The notes beneath the pieces were generated by a model. The model was given only the letters and a program-made list of their open reading frames with translations, was not told the DNA's origin and ran no database searches. From Microbacterium sp. No. 7 (lineage in GTDB: Bacteria; Actinomycetota; Actinomycetes; Actinomycetales; Microbacteriaceae): a DNA stretch of 64,000 bases. The position numbers were made by a program, and so were the translations under genes. The stretch lies in assembly GCF_001314225.1 (NCBI RefSeq), contig NZ_CP012697.1, forward strand, positions 2,976,001-3,040,000. Direction: 5' to 3'. Shown here piece by piece: positions 51,511 through 61,273 of the stretch (within the stretch, counting starts at the first letter, position 1; each line of letters starts with the position of its first letter).

Positions 51511-52461
51511 GTGGCGAACGCCGTGAGCCTCACCAACATCGTCCGGCAGCTCGACCTGTTCTCGCTGCGACTGTTCCTCTCCGCCGTCGAGGAGGGCCAG
51601 GTGACCGGCGCCGCGCGTCGCGAGCACATCGCCGCGTCGACGGCGACGAGACGGCTGCAGATGCTCGAGGAGCTCGTCGGGACGCCGCTGCTCGTGCGCA
51701 CGCGCGAGGGCGTGCATCCGACCGAGGCGGGCGAGCTGCTCGAGGCCTACGCCCGGGAGGTGCTGAGCGGGCTCGACTCGCTGCACGCCTCGTTCGCGCA
51801 GCTGGCGGCGCGCATGGAGGGCGAGCTGATCGTCGCCTCGGCGCATTCGGCGATCGTCGACCTGCTCGCCCCCGCGATCAGCGCGTTCGTCGCGCGGTGG
51901 CCGTCGGTGCGGCTGACGCTGCAGGAGCTGGACAACTCCGAGGTGCGTCAGCGGATCGTCGCCGGCGCCGTCGACGTCGGCGTGTTCGCGACGATCGGCG
52001 ACCTGGACGCCGACGACCTCACCCTGGAAGACCTGCGGCGCGAGCCCCTCGTGGCCGTGCTGCCCACGGCCCATCCCCTGGCCGCACGGTCGGCCGTGCG
52101 CTTCGACGACCTGATCGCGCACGACCTGGTGCTGACCCGCACGACCGACCTCGCCGTCGACGAGCTGGCGCGGCGCCGCGGCGCGACCGTCGGGCCCCGG
52201 CAGGTCGTGCGCACGGGCGAGGTCGCCCTCGGCATGGTCCGCGCCGGCCTCGGCATCACGATCGTGTCGCGCCAGCTCGTGGACCGCGCCGACGATCCGG
52301 CGATCGCGGTCCGCGGGATCCCGGAGCCGTGGGCCGTGCGCCGCATCCACGCGGCGGTGCGTCGCGAGCGCGCCGGCAGCCCCGCGACGCGCGCCTTCGT
52401 CCGCTGCCTCGTCGCCGCGGCCGAGACCCGCGACGGCGCCATTCTCCTGTCGGAGCGGTGA
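51511..52461 (+). CDS. LysR-family transcriptional regulator
   Basis: 316 residues. N-terminal winged helix: LFSLRLFLSAVEEGQVTGAARREHIAASTATRRLQMLEELVGTPLLVR. The C-terminal effector domain carries GELIVASAHSAIVDLLAPAI and VLPTAHPLAARSAV. GTG at 51511, with no good ribosome site; a GTG 12 bases further on is an alternative. Divergent from the CoA-transferase/SDR pair. Confidence 0.9.
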   Translation: MANAVSLTNIVRQLDLFSLRLFLSAVEEGQVTGAARREHIAASTATRRLQMLEELVGTPLLVRTREGVHPTEAGELLEAYAREVLSGLDSLHASFAQLAARMEGELIVASAHSAIVDLLAPAISAFVARWPSVRLTLQELDNSEVRQRIVAGAVDVGVFATIGDLDADDLTLEDLRREPLVAVLPTAHPLAARSAVRFDDLIAHDLVLTRTTDLAVDELARRRGATVGPRQVVRTGEVALGMVRAGLGITIVSRQLVDRADDPAIAVRGIPEPWAVRRIHAAVRRERAGSPATRAFVRCLVAAAETRDGAILLSER

Positions 52462-52504
52462 GAGCCGACGGCGCCCGGGCAGGGAGCCGCGGCCGTCGTG
52501 GCGT

Positions 52505-53314
52505 TCAGGCGGCGGAGGCGCGGACGAGCTTGACCGTCAGGGAGTCGACGAGCACCGCGACGCGGTCGTCGGCGGCCCAGCGCGCGGCGAGGCGCTTCAG
52601 CACGGCATCCAGCTCGTGGCTGTCGAGGCCGTCGATGAGGTGCAGCCGCACGATCAGCTCGGGGCCGCGCAGCCGGGCGCGGGGGTCGCCCGGCTCGAGC
52701 GTCAGGTCGAGCACGGCGAGCTCGCCGCCGATGCTCTCGTGCAGGCCCGCGTAGACCTCGGGCGAGGCGTGCGGCGCCTCCCAGAGCTCGCCGCGGCCGA
52801 TCGCCCAGACGGCGGGGCGCCGCAGCACGAACTCGGTGTCGGATGCCGGGTCGACGACGATCAGCTCCGTGTCGTCCTGCACGGCCGCGAGGGCCGTGCG
52901 CACGCCGTCGGCGGGCACGGGGCGCGCCTGGGCGTCCCAGCGCGTCATCGCGTCGACCGAGGTGAACACCGGCAGCACGCGCCGGCCGTCGGGAGAGGCG
53001 ACCGTCACGATGGACAGCTCCTGCGTCTTGTCGACGCGCAGGCCCGTCGGCCCCACGCCCTCGTCGCCCTTCTCGGCGACGAGCGGGATCAGCAGCCGCG
53101 CCGAGCGGTACGCGTCGACGACGGCCGCGGCGTCGCCCTCCCCCGCGTGGAACGCGGTGAGCGCGGCGAGCAGCGCCGGGTCGGCGGACCCGTCGTCGCC
53201 GGCCCACGGGTTCTGCTCGAACGCGCGACCCTCCCACGGCACGCCGGCCGAGTCGGCGGACCCGCCGGGGGCGCAGGCGTGCTCGGCGTGCGAGTGCTCG
53301 GCGTGCGACGACAT
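52505..53314 (-). CDS. SseB-domain protein with His-rich N-terminus
   Basis: 269 residues. The N-terminal 15 residues read [18 protein letters not shown], five His and a Cys in a short span, a possible metal-binding tail. From about residue 30 on it matches the SseB N-terminal domain: ALLAALTAFHAGEGDAAAVVDAYRSARLLIPLVAE, RVDKTQELSIVTVASPDGRRVLPVFTS and the closing LRRPAVWAIGRGE. It follows priA with a one-base overlap (TGATG). An SseB-type gene near hisA is common in Actinobacteria as I recall. Function unknown. Confidence 0.88.
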   Translation of the reverse strand: MSSHAEHSHAEHACAPGGSADSAGVPWEGRAFEQNPWAGDDGSADPALLAALTAFHAGEGDAAAVVDAYRSARLLIPLVAEKGDEGVGPTGLRVDKTQELSIVTVASPDGRRVLPVFTSVDAMTRWDAQARPVPADGVRTALAAVQDDTELIVVDPASDTEFVLRRPAVWAIGRGELWEAPHASPEVYAGLHESIGGELAVLDLTLEPGDPRARLRGPELIVRLHLIDGLDSHELDAVLKRLAARWAADDRVAVLVDSLTVKLVRASAA

Positions 53315-54060
53315 CAGTGTCCGGCGACGTCCAGCGCCTCGGGGAGCGTGAAGGCGCCGGCGTACAGCGCCTTGCCGACGATCGCGCCTTCGACGCCGAG
53401 GGGGACGAGCTCGCGCAGCGCGGCGATGTCGTCGAGGCTCGAGATGCCGCCCGATGCGATCACCGGCTTCGGGGTGCGGGTCGTGATCTCGCGCAGCAGG
53501 TCGATGTTCGGGCCGTTGAGCATGCCGTCCTTCGTGACGTCGGTCACGACGTAGCGGCTGCATCCGGCGTCCTCGAGGCGCTCGAGCACCTCCCACAGGT
53601 CGCCGCCCTCGCGCGTCCAGCCCCGCGCGGCGAGCGTCGTGCCGCGCACGTCGAGCCCGACCGCGATCGCGTCGCCGTAGCGGCCGATCACGTCGGCGGC
53701 CCACTCCGGGTTCTCCAGCGCGGCCGTGCCGAGGTTGATGCGCGCCGCCCCGCTCTCCAGCGCCGCCTCGAGCGTCGCGTCGTCGCGGATGCCGCCCGAG
53801 AGCTCCACCTGCACGCCCTTGAGCTGCTTGATCGCCTTGCGCAGCACGGCGGCGTTGCTGCCGCGGCCGAAGGCGGCGTCGAGGTCGACGAGGTGGATCC
53901 ACTGCGCGCCGTCGCGCGCCCAGGCGAGCGCTGCGTCGACCGGGTCGCCGTAGCTGGTCTCGGTGCCCGCCTCGCCCTGCGTCAGCCGCACGGCCTTGCC
54001 GTCGGCGACGTCGACGGCGGGGAGGAGGGTCAGTTCGGGAATCGAAGCGAAGTCGTTCAT
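53314..54060 (-). CDS. priA: HisA/PriA phosphoribosyl isomerase
   Basis: 248 residues of a TIM-barrel isomerase. The catalytic acids are in [15 protein letters not shown] and [16 protein letters not shown]. It converts ProFAR to PRFAR in histidine synthesis. In most Actinobacteria this protein (PriA) also carries out the TrpF step of tryptophan synthesis; whether it does here depends on there being no separate trpF in the genome. GGAG precedes the ATG at 54060. Confidence 0.95.
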   Translation of the reverse strand: MNDFASIPELTLLPAVDVADGKAVRLTQGEAGTETSYGDPVDAALAWARDGAQWIHLVDLDAAFGRGSNAAVLRKAIKQLKGVQVELSGGIRDDATLEAALESGAARINLGTAALENPEWAADVIGRYGDAIAVGLDVRGTTLAARGWTREGGDLWEVLERLEDAGCSRYVVTDVTKDGMLNGPNIDLLREITTRTPKPVIASGGISSLDDIAALRELVPLGVEGAIVGKALYAGAFTLPEALDVAGH

Positions 54061-54106
54061 GGCTCCAGCCGGGTCGGTGGTTCGCGCGTTTCGCGCCCCA
54101 GAGAGC

Positions 54107-54754
54107 CTATCGGCCCGTGGGCAGGGACGAAATCCAGTTGGAGAGCAGGCGGATGCCGGCCGCACCAGACTTCTCGGGGTGGAACTGCGTCGCCGAGAGC
54201 GGACCGTTCTCGACGGCGGCGAGGAACGGCGCGCCGTAGTCGCACCACGTCAGCACGGGCGGCGTGAACGGATGCATGACGTCGAGCGTCCACGACTGCG
54301 CGCCGTACGAGTGCACGAAGTAGAACCGCTCGTCCTCGATGCCGCGGAACAGCACGCTGTCCTCGCCCGCGCGCACCGTGTTCCAGCCGATGTGCGGGAG
54401 CACCGGGGCGTCGAGCTCGGTCACCACCCCGGGCCACTGGCCGAGGCCCTCGGTGTCGTTGCCCCGCTCGACGCCGTGCTCGAACAGCACCTGCATGCCG
54501 ACGCAGATGCCGAGCACGGGCATGCCGCCGGCGAGCCGGCGCTCGATGATCTCGTGCCCGCGCGAGGCGCGCAGCTGGTCCATGACGGCCTGGAAGGCGC
54601 CGACGCCGGGCACGACGAGCCCCGCGGCGTCCTGCAGCAGGCCGCGGTCGGAGGTCAGGCGCGCGTCGGCGCCCGCCTCGGCGAGCGCCTTGACCGCGGA
54701 GTGCACGTTGCCCGAGCCGTAGTCGAGCACGGCGACGAGCGGAGCGTCGCTCAC
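54107..54754 (-). CDS. hisH: Imidazole glycerol phosphate synthase, glutaminase subunit
   Basis: 215 residues of a class I glutamine amidotransferase: [12 protein letters not shown], the nucleophile Cys84 in LGICVGMQ and the His/Glu pair in FHPEKSG. It supplies ammonia to HisF, which is not in the window. GTG start overlaps hisB (GTGA). Confidence 0.96.
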   Translation of the reverse strand: MSDAPLVAVLDYGSGNVHSAVKALAEAGADARLTSDRGLLQDAAGLVVPGVGAFQAVMDQLRASRGHEIIERRLAGGMPVLGICVGMQVLFEHGVERGNDTEGLGQWPGVVTELDAPVLPHIGWNTVRAGEDSVLFRGIEDERFYFVHSYGAQSWTLDVMHPFTPPVLTWCDYGAPFLAAVENGPLSATQFHPEKSGAAGIRLLSNWISSLPTGR

Positions 54755-55362
54755 AGGGCGCCCTTCGTCGACGGGATGCCGTGCACGAGCGGGTCGAGGG
54801 CCTTCGCCTGGCGGAAGGCGCGGGCGACGGCCTTGTACTCGGCCTCGGCGATGTGGTGCGGGTCGCGGCCGCCCACGAGCGTGACGTGCATGGTGAGGCC
54901 CGCGTTGAAGGCCAGCGCCTCGAACGTGTGACGCACCATCGAGCCCGTGAAGTGCCCGCCGATGAGGTGGAGCTCGAACCCGGCCGGCTCGCCCGTGTGC
55001 ACGAGGTACGGCCGTCCGCTGATGTCGACGACGGCCTGCGCGAGCGCCTCGTCGAGCGGAACGAGCGCGTCGCCGTAGCGCGAGATGCCCGACTTGTCGC
55101 CGAGGGCCTGGCGGATCGCCTGGCCGAGAACGATCGCCGTGTCCTCGACCGTGTGGTGCACGTCGATGTGGGTGTCGCCGGATGCGCGCACCGTGAGGTC
55201 GGTGAGCGAGTGCTTCGCGAAGGCCGTGAGCAGGTGGTCGTAGAACGGCACGGTCGTCTCGATGCTGCTGCGGCCGGTGCCGTCCAGGTTCAGCTCGATC
55301 TCGACCGTCGACTCGCTCGTCGAGCGACGCAGCGTCGCCGTGCGCGGGGCGGCAGTACTCAT
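54751..55362 (-). CDS. hisB: Imidazoleglycerol-phosphate dehydratase
   Basis: 203 residues with both metal-binding repeats: [14 protein letters not shown] and [17 protein letters not shown], as well as [13 protein letters not shown]. Single-domain type (no phosphatase fused). TAGACT lies exactly 6 bases before the ATG, so hisB can be transcribed without hisC. Confidence 0.97.
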   Translation of the reverse strand: MSTAAPRTATLRRSTSESTVEIELNLDGTGRSSIETTVPFYDHLLTAFAKHSLTDLTVRASGDTHIDVHHTVEDTAIVLGQAIRQALGDKSGISRYGDALVPLDEALAQAVVDISGRPYLVHTGEPAGFELHLIGGHFTGSMVRHTFEALAFNAGLTMHVTLVGGRDPHHIAEAEYKAVARAFRQAKALDPLVHGIPSTKGAL

Positions 55363-55368
55363 GAGCCG

Positions 55369-55374
55369 AGTCTA
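55369..55374 (-). promoter_or_regulatory. -10 box for hisB-hisH
   Basis: TAGACT on the minus strand, 6 bases before the hisB ATG, inside the 62-base gap after hisC. Confidence 0.5.
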
Positions 55375-55424
55375 CCGGGGCGGCCCGACGGCCGATCGCG
55401 GCCCGCGGCGACGCGAGGGGTCCG

Positions 55425-56498
55425 CTACAGCGACGCGAGCGCGTCGAGGAAGGCGCTCGTCTCCTCCTCCGTGCCGGCCGTGACGCGGAGGCTGTGCGCG
55501 ATGCCGACGTCGCGCACGAGGATGCCGCGGTCGTAGAGCGCCTGCCAGGCCGCCTTCGGGTCGTCGAGGCCGGAGAACAGCACGAAGTTCGTCCAGCTCT
55601 CGTACGGCGTGTAGCCGAGCGCCGAGACGGTCGCCGAGATGCGGTCGCGCTGCTCGACGATGTCGTCGACCATCGCGAGCATCGTGGGTGCGTGCCGCAG
55701 CGCCGCCGTCGCCGCCGCCTGCGTGAGGGCGCTCAGGTGGTACGGCAGGCGCACGAGGCGCAGTGCGTCGATGAGCGCGGGGTCGGCCGCGAGGTAGCCG
55801 ACGCGGGCGCCCGCGAACGCGAAGGCCTTGCTCATGGTGCGCGAGACGACGAGGCGCTCGCGCCCGGGCAGCAGGGTGAGCGCCGACCGCTCGTCGCGCG
55901 GTGCGAACTCCTGGTAGGCCTCGTCGACGATCACGATCCCGCGCGCGGCCTCGTAGACGGCCTCGATGACGTCGAGGCGCAGCGGCGTGCCGGTCGGGTT
56001 GTTCGGGGAGCAGAGGAACACGACGTCGGGCGCGGCGCGCTCGACCTGGGCGGCCGCGTCGTCGGCCGAGAGCGAGTAGTCGGACGCGCGCGTGCCCGCG
56101 ACGAACCCGGCCCCCGTGGCGCGCGCGAGCAGCGGATACATCGAGTACGTGGGCCCGAAGCCGAGAGCGGTGCGCCCCGGCCCCGCGAACGCCTGCAGCA
56201 GGTGCTGCAGCACCTCGTTCGAGCCGTTCGCCGCCCAGATCTGCTCGCGCGTCAGCCCGTGTCCCAGATAGTCGGCGAAGCCCTCGCGCAGTGCCGTGAA
56301 CTCGCGGTCGGGGTAGCGGTTGATCTCGGCGAGGGCCTGGCCCACGGCGTCGAGGATGTCGTCGGCGACCGCGGCCGGCACGGGGTGCGTGTTCTCGTTG
56401 ACGTTGAGGGCCACCGGGAGCGGTGCCTGCGGGGCGCCGTAGGGGGTCAGACCACGCAGGTCGTCGCGAATGGGGAGGTCTTCTAAGCGGGCACTCAC
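55425..56498 (-). CDS. hisC: Histidinol-phosphate aminotransferase
   Basis: 357 residues, class I/II PLP aminotransferase. PLP lysine is Lys224 in VSRTMSKAFAFAGARVGY; NENTHP-like NVNENTHPVP and CSPNNPTGTP are present. The GTG at 56498 is chosen because TAGCAT lies 7 bases before it; an in-frame ATG three codons upstream overlaps that -10 box and would give MDRVSARL. First of the his genes here. Confidence 0.95.
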   Translation of the reverse strand: MSARLEDLPIRDDLRGLTPYGAPQAPLPVALNVNENTHPVPAAVADDILDAVGQALAEINRYPDREFTALREGFADYLGHGLTREQIWAANGSNEVLQHLLQAFAGPGRTALGFGPTYSMYPLLARATGAGFVAGTRASDYSLSADDAAAQVERAAPDVVFLCSPNNPTGTPLRLDVIEAVYEAARGIVIVDEAYQEFAPRDERSALTLLPGRERLVVSRTMSKAFAFAGARVGYLAADPALIDALRLVRLPYHLSALTQAAATAALRHAPTMLAMVDDIVEQRDRISATVSALGYTPYESWTNFVLFSGLDDPKAAWQALYDRGILVRDVGIAHSLRVTAGTEEETSAFLDALASL

Positions 56499-56505
56499 GC
56501 GATCC

Positions 56506-56511
56506 ATGCTA
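56506..56511 (-). promoter_or_regulatory. -10 box for hisC
   Basis: TAGCAT on the minus strand, 7 bases before the preferred GTG start of hisC and only about 10 bases after the stop of the LysM gene. Confidence 0.5.
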
Positions 56512-56520
56512 GAGCGCTCG

Positions 56521-56886
56521 TCAGCGACCCGGCGTGTACTCCAGCGGCAGCGCGATCGACTGACCGACGTCGAGCCGCGCCGAGCTCAGCGCGTTGAGCC
56601 TCATGATCGCGTCGATCACGTCGCGCGGGTCGGCGTCGGGGGCGATCTCTCCCGCGAGCGACCACAGCGTGTCGCCGGGCTGCACCGTGACCGTCTCGAA
56701 CGAGGCGGGATCCGCCGGGCGCTCGGACGACGCCACCGCGCCGCCCCCGGAGAGCATCGCGATGCTCACCGCGACGACGACGGGCGCCGAGGCGAGCGCG
56801 ACGAGGACGCGGCGGCCGCGGGTCGTGAGGCGCAGGCGCGTGCGGACGACGACGGGACGAGGACCGGCGATGTCGATCGTGCTCAT
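56521..56886 (-). CDS. LysM protein next to lexA, ChiZ/DivS-like
   Basis: 121 residues: a basic cytoplasmic tail, one membrane segment at about 27-49 (VLVALASAPVVVAVSIAML) and an external LysM domain at about 64-115 (VTVQPGDTLWSLAGEIAPDA...). Small LysM membrane proteins divergent from lexA include Rv2719c (ChiZ) of M. tuberculosis and are comparable to DivS of C. glutamicum, SOS-induced cell-division inhibitors; the role is inferred from size, domain and position. GAGGAG precedes the ATG. A large hairpin lies in the leader. Confidence 0.85.
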   Translation of the reverse strand: MSTIDIAGPRPVVVRTRLRLTTRGRRVLVALASAPVVVAVSIAMLSGGGAVASSERPADPASFETVTVQPGDTLWSLAGEIAPDADPRDVIDAIMRLNALSSARLDVGQSIALPLEYTPGR

Positions 56887-56908
56887 GATGGTGCTCCTCT
56901 GAGGTTGA

Positions 56909-56991
56909 GACGTTCGCATCCGGTTCTCGGCCGGGAGAATCGGATGCGAACGTCTTTTCCGAATGTATCTACGATGTTCCGGGTCTGTCAA
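56909..56991 (-). promoter_or_regulatory. Promoter and 5' hairpin of the LysM gene
   Basis: TTGACA (56991-56986), 18 bases, TACATT (56967-56962) on the minus strand. Transcription would start around 56955, so the RNA begins with a hairpin of 20-bp arms (56909-56928 with 56935-56954, one mismatch, 6-base loop) that ends 22 bases before the ATG. On the plus strand the same hairpin is followed by TTTT. The other 200 bases to lexA hold a third GTTCGCATC copy (near 56996) and no gene. Confidence 0.65.
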
Positions 56992-57197
56992 GCGGGTTCG
57001 CATCGGAGACGGATCGAAGGCGACACGCGCGGGCCTCTCGCCTTCCGCCCCTCGAAGCGGATACCGTTTCGACAGGGACACCCCATCACCGACCTCCGAC
57101 ATTCGAAGACGATCGTCAGAAGACGAGTGGGACGAGACGCCCGCCACGACATGCACGACACGCACCACACACCGCGCAGGACACACGAGGAGCACGA

Positions 57198-57860
57198 ATG
57201 AGCGAGAAGCCGCAGACCCGCCGGCGCAAGAGCCTGAGCGAGAAGCAGATCGCGATCCTGGAGGTCATTCAGCGCTCGATCGCCCAGCACGGCTACCCGC
57301 CGAGCATGCGCGAGATCGGCGACGCCGTCGGTCTCAAGTCGCTGTCGAGCGTGACGCACCAGCTCGGCCAGCTCGAGCTCAGCGGCTATCTGCGCCGCGA
57401 TCCGGGCAAGACGCGCGCCATGGAGGTGCTCATCGACCTGCCCGGCATCAGCGACAACCCCGCCGACGACGGCCCCTCCGTCGGCGACGCCGCGCTCGTG
57501 CCCCTCGTCGGCCGCATCGCCGCGGGCGTGCCGATCACCGCCGATCAGCAGGTCGAGGAGGTCTTCCCGCTCCCCCGCCGCCTGGTCGGGAAGGGCGACC
57601 TGTTCATGCTCAAGGTGAGCGGCGAGTCGATGATCGACGCCGCCATCTGCGACGGCGACTGGGTCGTGGTGCGCAGCCAGTCCTCCGCCGAGAACGGCGA
57701 CATCGTCGCCGCGATGCTCGACGGCGAGGCGACGGTCAAGACGTTCCGGCAGCGCGACGGCCACACATGGCTGCTGCCGCGCAACTCGGCGTTCGAGCCC
57801 ATCCTCGGCGACGAGGCGACGGTGCTCGGCAAGGTCGTGGCGGTGCTGCGCGCCGTCTGA
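57198..57860 (+). CDS. lexA: SOS repressor LexA
   Basis: 220 residues. N-terminal winged helix ([41 protein letters not shown], here split across 12-52), self-cleavage site Ala109-Gly110 in RIAAGVPI, catalytic Ser144 in SGESM and Lys181 in EATVKTF. GAGGAG lies before the ATG. It is divergent from the LysM gene. I found no exact TCGAAC-N4-GTTCGA box in the shared gap. Confidence 0.97.
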   Translation: MSEKPQTRRRKSLSEKQIAILEVIQRSIAQHGYPPSMREIGDAVGLKSLSSVTHQLGQLELSGYLRRDPGKTRAMEVLIDLPGISDNPADDGPSVGDAALVPLVGRIAAGVPITADQQVEEVFPLPRRLVGKGDLFMLKVSGESMIDAAICDGDWVVVRSQSSAENGDIVAAMLDGEATVKTFRQRDGHTWLLPRNSAFEPILGDEATVLGKVVAVLRAV

Positions 57861-57913
57861 TCCGGCCCGGCCGGTCCTGCCCGGCCGATGCGGCGCAGAA
57901 GCCGGGGAGCGCA

Positions 57914-57955
57914 GAAGGCGGATGCCGAGGGATCAGCCCCTCGGCATCCGCCTTC
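57914..57955. terminator. Bidirectional terminator between lexA and metE
   Basis: Perfect 18-bp stem (57914-57931 with 57938-57955) and a six-base loop, between two convergent genes. No U-tract on either side, but the stem is long and the position is right for both. Confidence 0.8.
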
Positions 57956-57980
57956 GCGGTCTTCCGTGCGCGCCCCGCGA

Positions 57981-60299
57981 CTACGCGCCGACGCTCTCGC
58001 GCACGCGCTGCGTCGCCGCGACGAGGTTGCGCAGCGACGCGACCGTCTCGTCGTAGCCGCGCGTCTTCAGTCCGCAGTCGGGGTTGACCCATACCTGGCG
58101 CAGCGGCAGGGCGTCGGCGGCGCGCTGCAGCAGCTCGGCGACCTCGTCGACCGACGGCACGCGCGGCGAGTGGATGTCGTACACGCCCGGGCCGACGCCG
58201 TGCGCGAAGCCCGACTCGGCGATCTCGGCGATGACCTCGCCGCGGCTGCGGGCCGCCTCGATCGAGGTGACGTCGGCGTCGAGCGCCGCGATCGCGTCGA
58301 GCACGACGCCGAACTCCGAGTAGCACAGGTGGGTGTGCACCTGCGTCGCGGGCGCGGCGCCGGCCGTCGCGAGGCGGAACGAGCGCACCGACCAGTCGAG
58401 GTAGGCGGGCTGGTCGGCCTGCTTGAGCGGCAGCAGCTCGCGCAGCGCCGGCTCGTCGACCTGGATGATGCGGATGCCGGCCTGCTCCAGGTCGCCGATC
58501 TCGTCGCGCAGGGCGAGCGCCACCTGGTCGGCGGTCTCGCCGAGCGGCTGGTCGTCGCGCACGAACGACCACGCGAGGATCGTCACGGGCCCCGTGAGCA
58601 TACCCTTGACGGGCTTGTCGGTGAGCGACTGCGCGTACTGCGACCACGCGACCGTCATCGGCGCCGGGCGCGAGACGTCGCCCCACAGGATCGACGGGCG
58701 CGTGGCGCGCGAGCCGTACGACTGCACCCAGCCGTTCTCGGTGACCGCGAAGCCGTCGAGCAGCTCGGCGAAGTACTGCACCATGTCGTTGCGCTCGGCC
58801 TCGCCGTGCACGAGCACGTCGATGCCGAGGTCGAGCTGCAGGTCGATGACGCGCTTGATCTCGTCGCGCAGGAAGCCCTCGTACTCGGCATCCGTGATCT
58901 CGCCCTTGCCGTGGCGCGCACGGGCACGACGGATGTCGCCCGTCTGCGGGAACGAGCCGATCGTCGTCGTCGGCAGCGCCGGCAGGCCCAGGCTCTCCTG
59001 CGCCGCGGCGCGCTCGGCGTCGTCGCCGCGCTCGATGTCGGCGGGGGTGAGCGCCGCGGCGCGTGCGCGCACGGCGCCGTCGCGCACGCCGGGGGCGGCC
59101 TGCCGGTCGGCGAGCGCGTCGGTCGCGGCCTGCAGCTCGGCGGCGATCGCGTCGCGGCCCTCGCTGAGGCCGCGGGCGAGCGTGACGACCTGGCCCACCT
59201 TCTGGTCGGCGAACGCGAGCCACGAGACGAGGCGCGCGTCGAGGGCGCTCTCGTCGGCGACGTCGTGCGGAACGTGCTGCAGCGAGGTCGAGGTGCCCGC
59301 CGAGACGGCCGCCGCGCCGAGCGCGCCCAGCGCCTGCAGGCGGTCGAAGCCGCCCGCGGGGTCGCCGCGCCAGATGTTGCGGCCGTCGACCACGCCGCCG
59401 ACGACCGTCTTCGACGACAGCCCGTCGACGGCCGCGGGCACGCCGCCGCGGTGCAGGTCGATCGCGACGGCCTCGACGGGCGCCGCGGCGAGCGTCCGCC
59501 ACGCCTGCGGCGAGAGCTGCGCGTAGCCGGCGGCCACGAGGATCGCGGGACGGTCCTGCGCGGCGCCGAGCACGGCGTAGGCGCGCTGTGCGGCATCCGC
59601 CAGCTCGTCGGCCGACAGGCCGAGGCTCTCGCTGACGAGCGCGTGCTCGTCGAGCTGCACCCATTCGGCGCCCGCGGCGCGCAGCGCGGCGAGCAGCTCG
59701 ACGTAGACGGGCAGCAGGTCGTCGAGGCGCGAGAGCGGCGCGAAGCCCTCGGGCGCGGCGTCCGACGCCTTCGCGAGGGCGAGCAGCGTCACGGGTCCGA
59801 CGACGACGGGGCGCACCGTGAAGCCGTCGGCCTTCGCCTCGGCGACCTGTGCGGCGAAGCGGTCGCTCGACAGCGAGAACACGGTCTCGGGGCCGATCTC
59901 GGGCACGAGGTAGTGGTAGTTCGTGTCGAACCACTTGGTCATCTCGAGCGGCGCGCGCTCGCCCTCGCCGCGCGCGGCGGTGAAGTACGCCGACAGCGGG
60001 ATGGAGCCGTCGGCGGCGCGCAGGCCGGCGAAGCGCTCGGGCAGGGCGCCCACCGTGACGGCGGCGTCGAGCACCTGGTCGTAGAAGGAGAACGACTCGG
60101 GGATCGACGAGTCGCCGCGGCCGAGGCCCAGCTCCGCGAGGCGCTCGCGCGTGACGCGACGCAGGTCTGCGGCCGTGCGCTCGAGCTCCTGCGCGTCGGT
60201 CTTGCCGGCCCAGTGCGCCTCGACGGCGCGCTTGAGCTCGCGGCGGCGGCCGATGCGCGGGTAGCCGAGGATGGTGCCGGACGGGAAGGTGGCGGTCAT
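57981..60299 (-). CDS. metE: Cobalamin-independent methionine synthase
   Basis: 772 residues, the full two-barrel enzyme. It transfers a methyl group from methyl-tetrahydropteroyl-triglutamate to homocysteine. The zinc-binding residues are visible in VHTHLCYSEF and VNPDCGLKTRG; the N-terminal barrel begins GTILGYPRIGRRRELKRA. It overlaps metF by four bases (ATGA); no B12 riboswitch is seen upstream. Confidence 0.97.
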   Translation of the reverse strand: MTATFPSGTILGYPRIGRRRELKRAVEAHWAGKTDAQELERTAADLRRVTRERLAELGLGRGDSSIPESFSFYDQVLDAAVTVGALPERFAGLRAADGSIPLSAYFTAARGEGERAPLEMTKWFDTNYHYLVPEIGPETVFSLSSDRFAAQVAEAKADGFTVRPVVVGPVTLLALAKASDAAPEGFAPLSRLDDLLPVYVELLAALRAAGAEWVQLDEHALVSESLGLSADELADAAQRAYAVLGAAQDRPAILVAAGYAQLSPQAWRTLAAAPVEAVAIDLHRGGVPAAVDGLSSKTVVGGVVDGRNIWRGDPAGGFDRLQALGALGAAAVSAGTSTSLQHVPHDVADESALDARLVSWLAFADQKVGQVVTLARGLSEGRDAIAAELQAATDALADRQAAPGVRDGAVRARAAALTPADIERGDDAERAAAQESLGLPALPTTTIGSFPQTGDIRRARARHGKGEITDAEYEGFLRDEIKRVIDLQLDLGIDVLVHGEAERNDMVQYFAELLDGFAVTENGWVQSYGSRATRPSILWGDVSRPAPMTVAWSQYAQSLTDKPVKGMLTGPVTILAWSFVRDDQPLGETADQVALALRDEIGDLEQAGIRIIQVDEPALRELLPLKQADQPAYLDWSVRSFRLATAGAAPATQVHTHLCYSEFGVVLDAIAALDADVTSIEAARSRGEVIAEIAESGFAHGVGPGVYDIHSPRVPSVDEVAELLQRAADALPLRQVWVNPDCGLKTRGYDETVASLRNLVAATQRVRESVGA

Positions 60300-61273
60300 C
60301 GGATGATCTCCTTTTCACGGGTGTCGGTGTTCTCGCGGGCGTCGGTGGCGACGATTCCTGCCTCGCGCAGCACGGCGAGGACGTTTCTGTGGTTGTTGAA
60401 GGCGTAGAGGTGGATGCCGGGCGCCCCGCCGTCGCGCACGGCCCGCACGAGCGCCGACGCGTGTGCGAGGCCGACCTCGCGCTGGCCGTCGGCGGTCGGC
60501 TCGGCGTCGAGCGCGCGCGCGAGGCCGGCCGGCACGGGCTCGCCCGTGAGCTCGAGCACGCGGCGCAGGCGCGTGGGCGAGACGATGGGCATGATGCCCG
60601 GGAGGATCGGCATCGTGACGCCGGCGGCGCGGGCGCGCTCGACGAATCCGAGGTAGTCGTCGGCGTGGAAGAACAGCTGCGTGATCGCGAGGGTCGCGCC
60701 CGCGGCCTGCTTGGCGAGGAGCGCGTCGATGTCGTCGTGCTCGGAGACGGCACGGGGGTGCCCGTTCGGGAACGCCGCGACCGCGACCTGCACGCGCTCG
60801 CGCGCGGCGAGGCGGACGGCGTCAGGGGCGCCCGGCACCGGCGCCTCGGTGTAGGGGGCGCGCTCGGCCTGCACGCGGCCGATCAGCTGCGCGAGCTGCG
60901 CGGCGCTCTCCAGGTCGCCGAGGAACACGTCCTCCTCGCGCACGCCCGCGGGCGGGTCGCCGCGCAGCGCGAGGAAGCGGGTGATGCCGGCGTCGAGGAA
61001 CTCGCGGATGATCGCGGCGGCGTCGACGTAGGTGCTGCCGACGCACGTCAGGTGCGCGAGCGGCGGCACCGACGTCGTGCGCAGGATGTGCGTGAGCACC
61101 TCGAGCGAGCGGTCGCGGGTCGACCCGCCCGCGCCGAAGGTGACGGAGATGAAGTCGGGGCCGACCGCCGCGAGCCGCCGGATGGTCTCGTGCAGCGCGG
61201 GCAGGCCCTCGGGCGTGCGCGGCGGGTAGATCTCGAACGACACCGGCACGGTGCGATGTGCGATGGACGACAT
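60296..61273 (-). CDS. metF: Methylenetetrahydrofolate reductase
   Basis: 325 residues of the FAD-binding TIM-barrel family: VSFEIYPPRTPEG, ISVTFGAGGSTRDRSLE, FLALRGDPP and ITQLFFHADDYL. It makes the methyl-THF used by MetE, encoded next in the operon. GGAG precedes the ATG at 61273. The 140-base leader is structured. Confidence 0.96.
   Translation of the reverse strand: MSSIAHRTVPVSFEIYPPRTPEGLPALHETIRRLAAVGPDFISVTFGAGGSTRDRSLEVLTHILRTTSVPPLAHLTCVGSTYVDAAAIIREFLDAGITRFLALRGDPPAGVREEDVFLGDLESAAQLAQLIGRVQAERAPYTEAPVPGAPDAVRLAARERVQVAVAAFPNGHPRAVSEHDDIDALLAKQAAGATLAITQLFFHADDYLGFVERARAAGVTMPILPGIMPIVSPTRLRRVLELTGEPVPAGLARALDAEPTADGQREVGLAHASALVRAVRDGGAPGIHLYAFNNHRNVLAVLREAGIVATDARENTDTREKEIIR

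Noticed and set aside
57052..57072. LexA box TCGAA-N11-TTCGA upstream of lexA
   Set aside because: The spacing is wrong for the known TCGAAC-N4-GTTCGA site; left as unproven.
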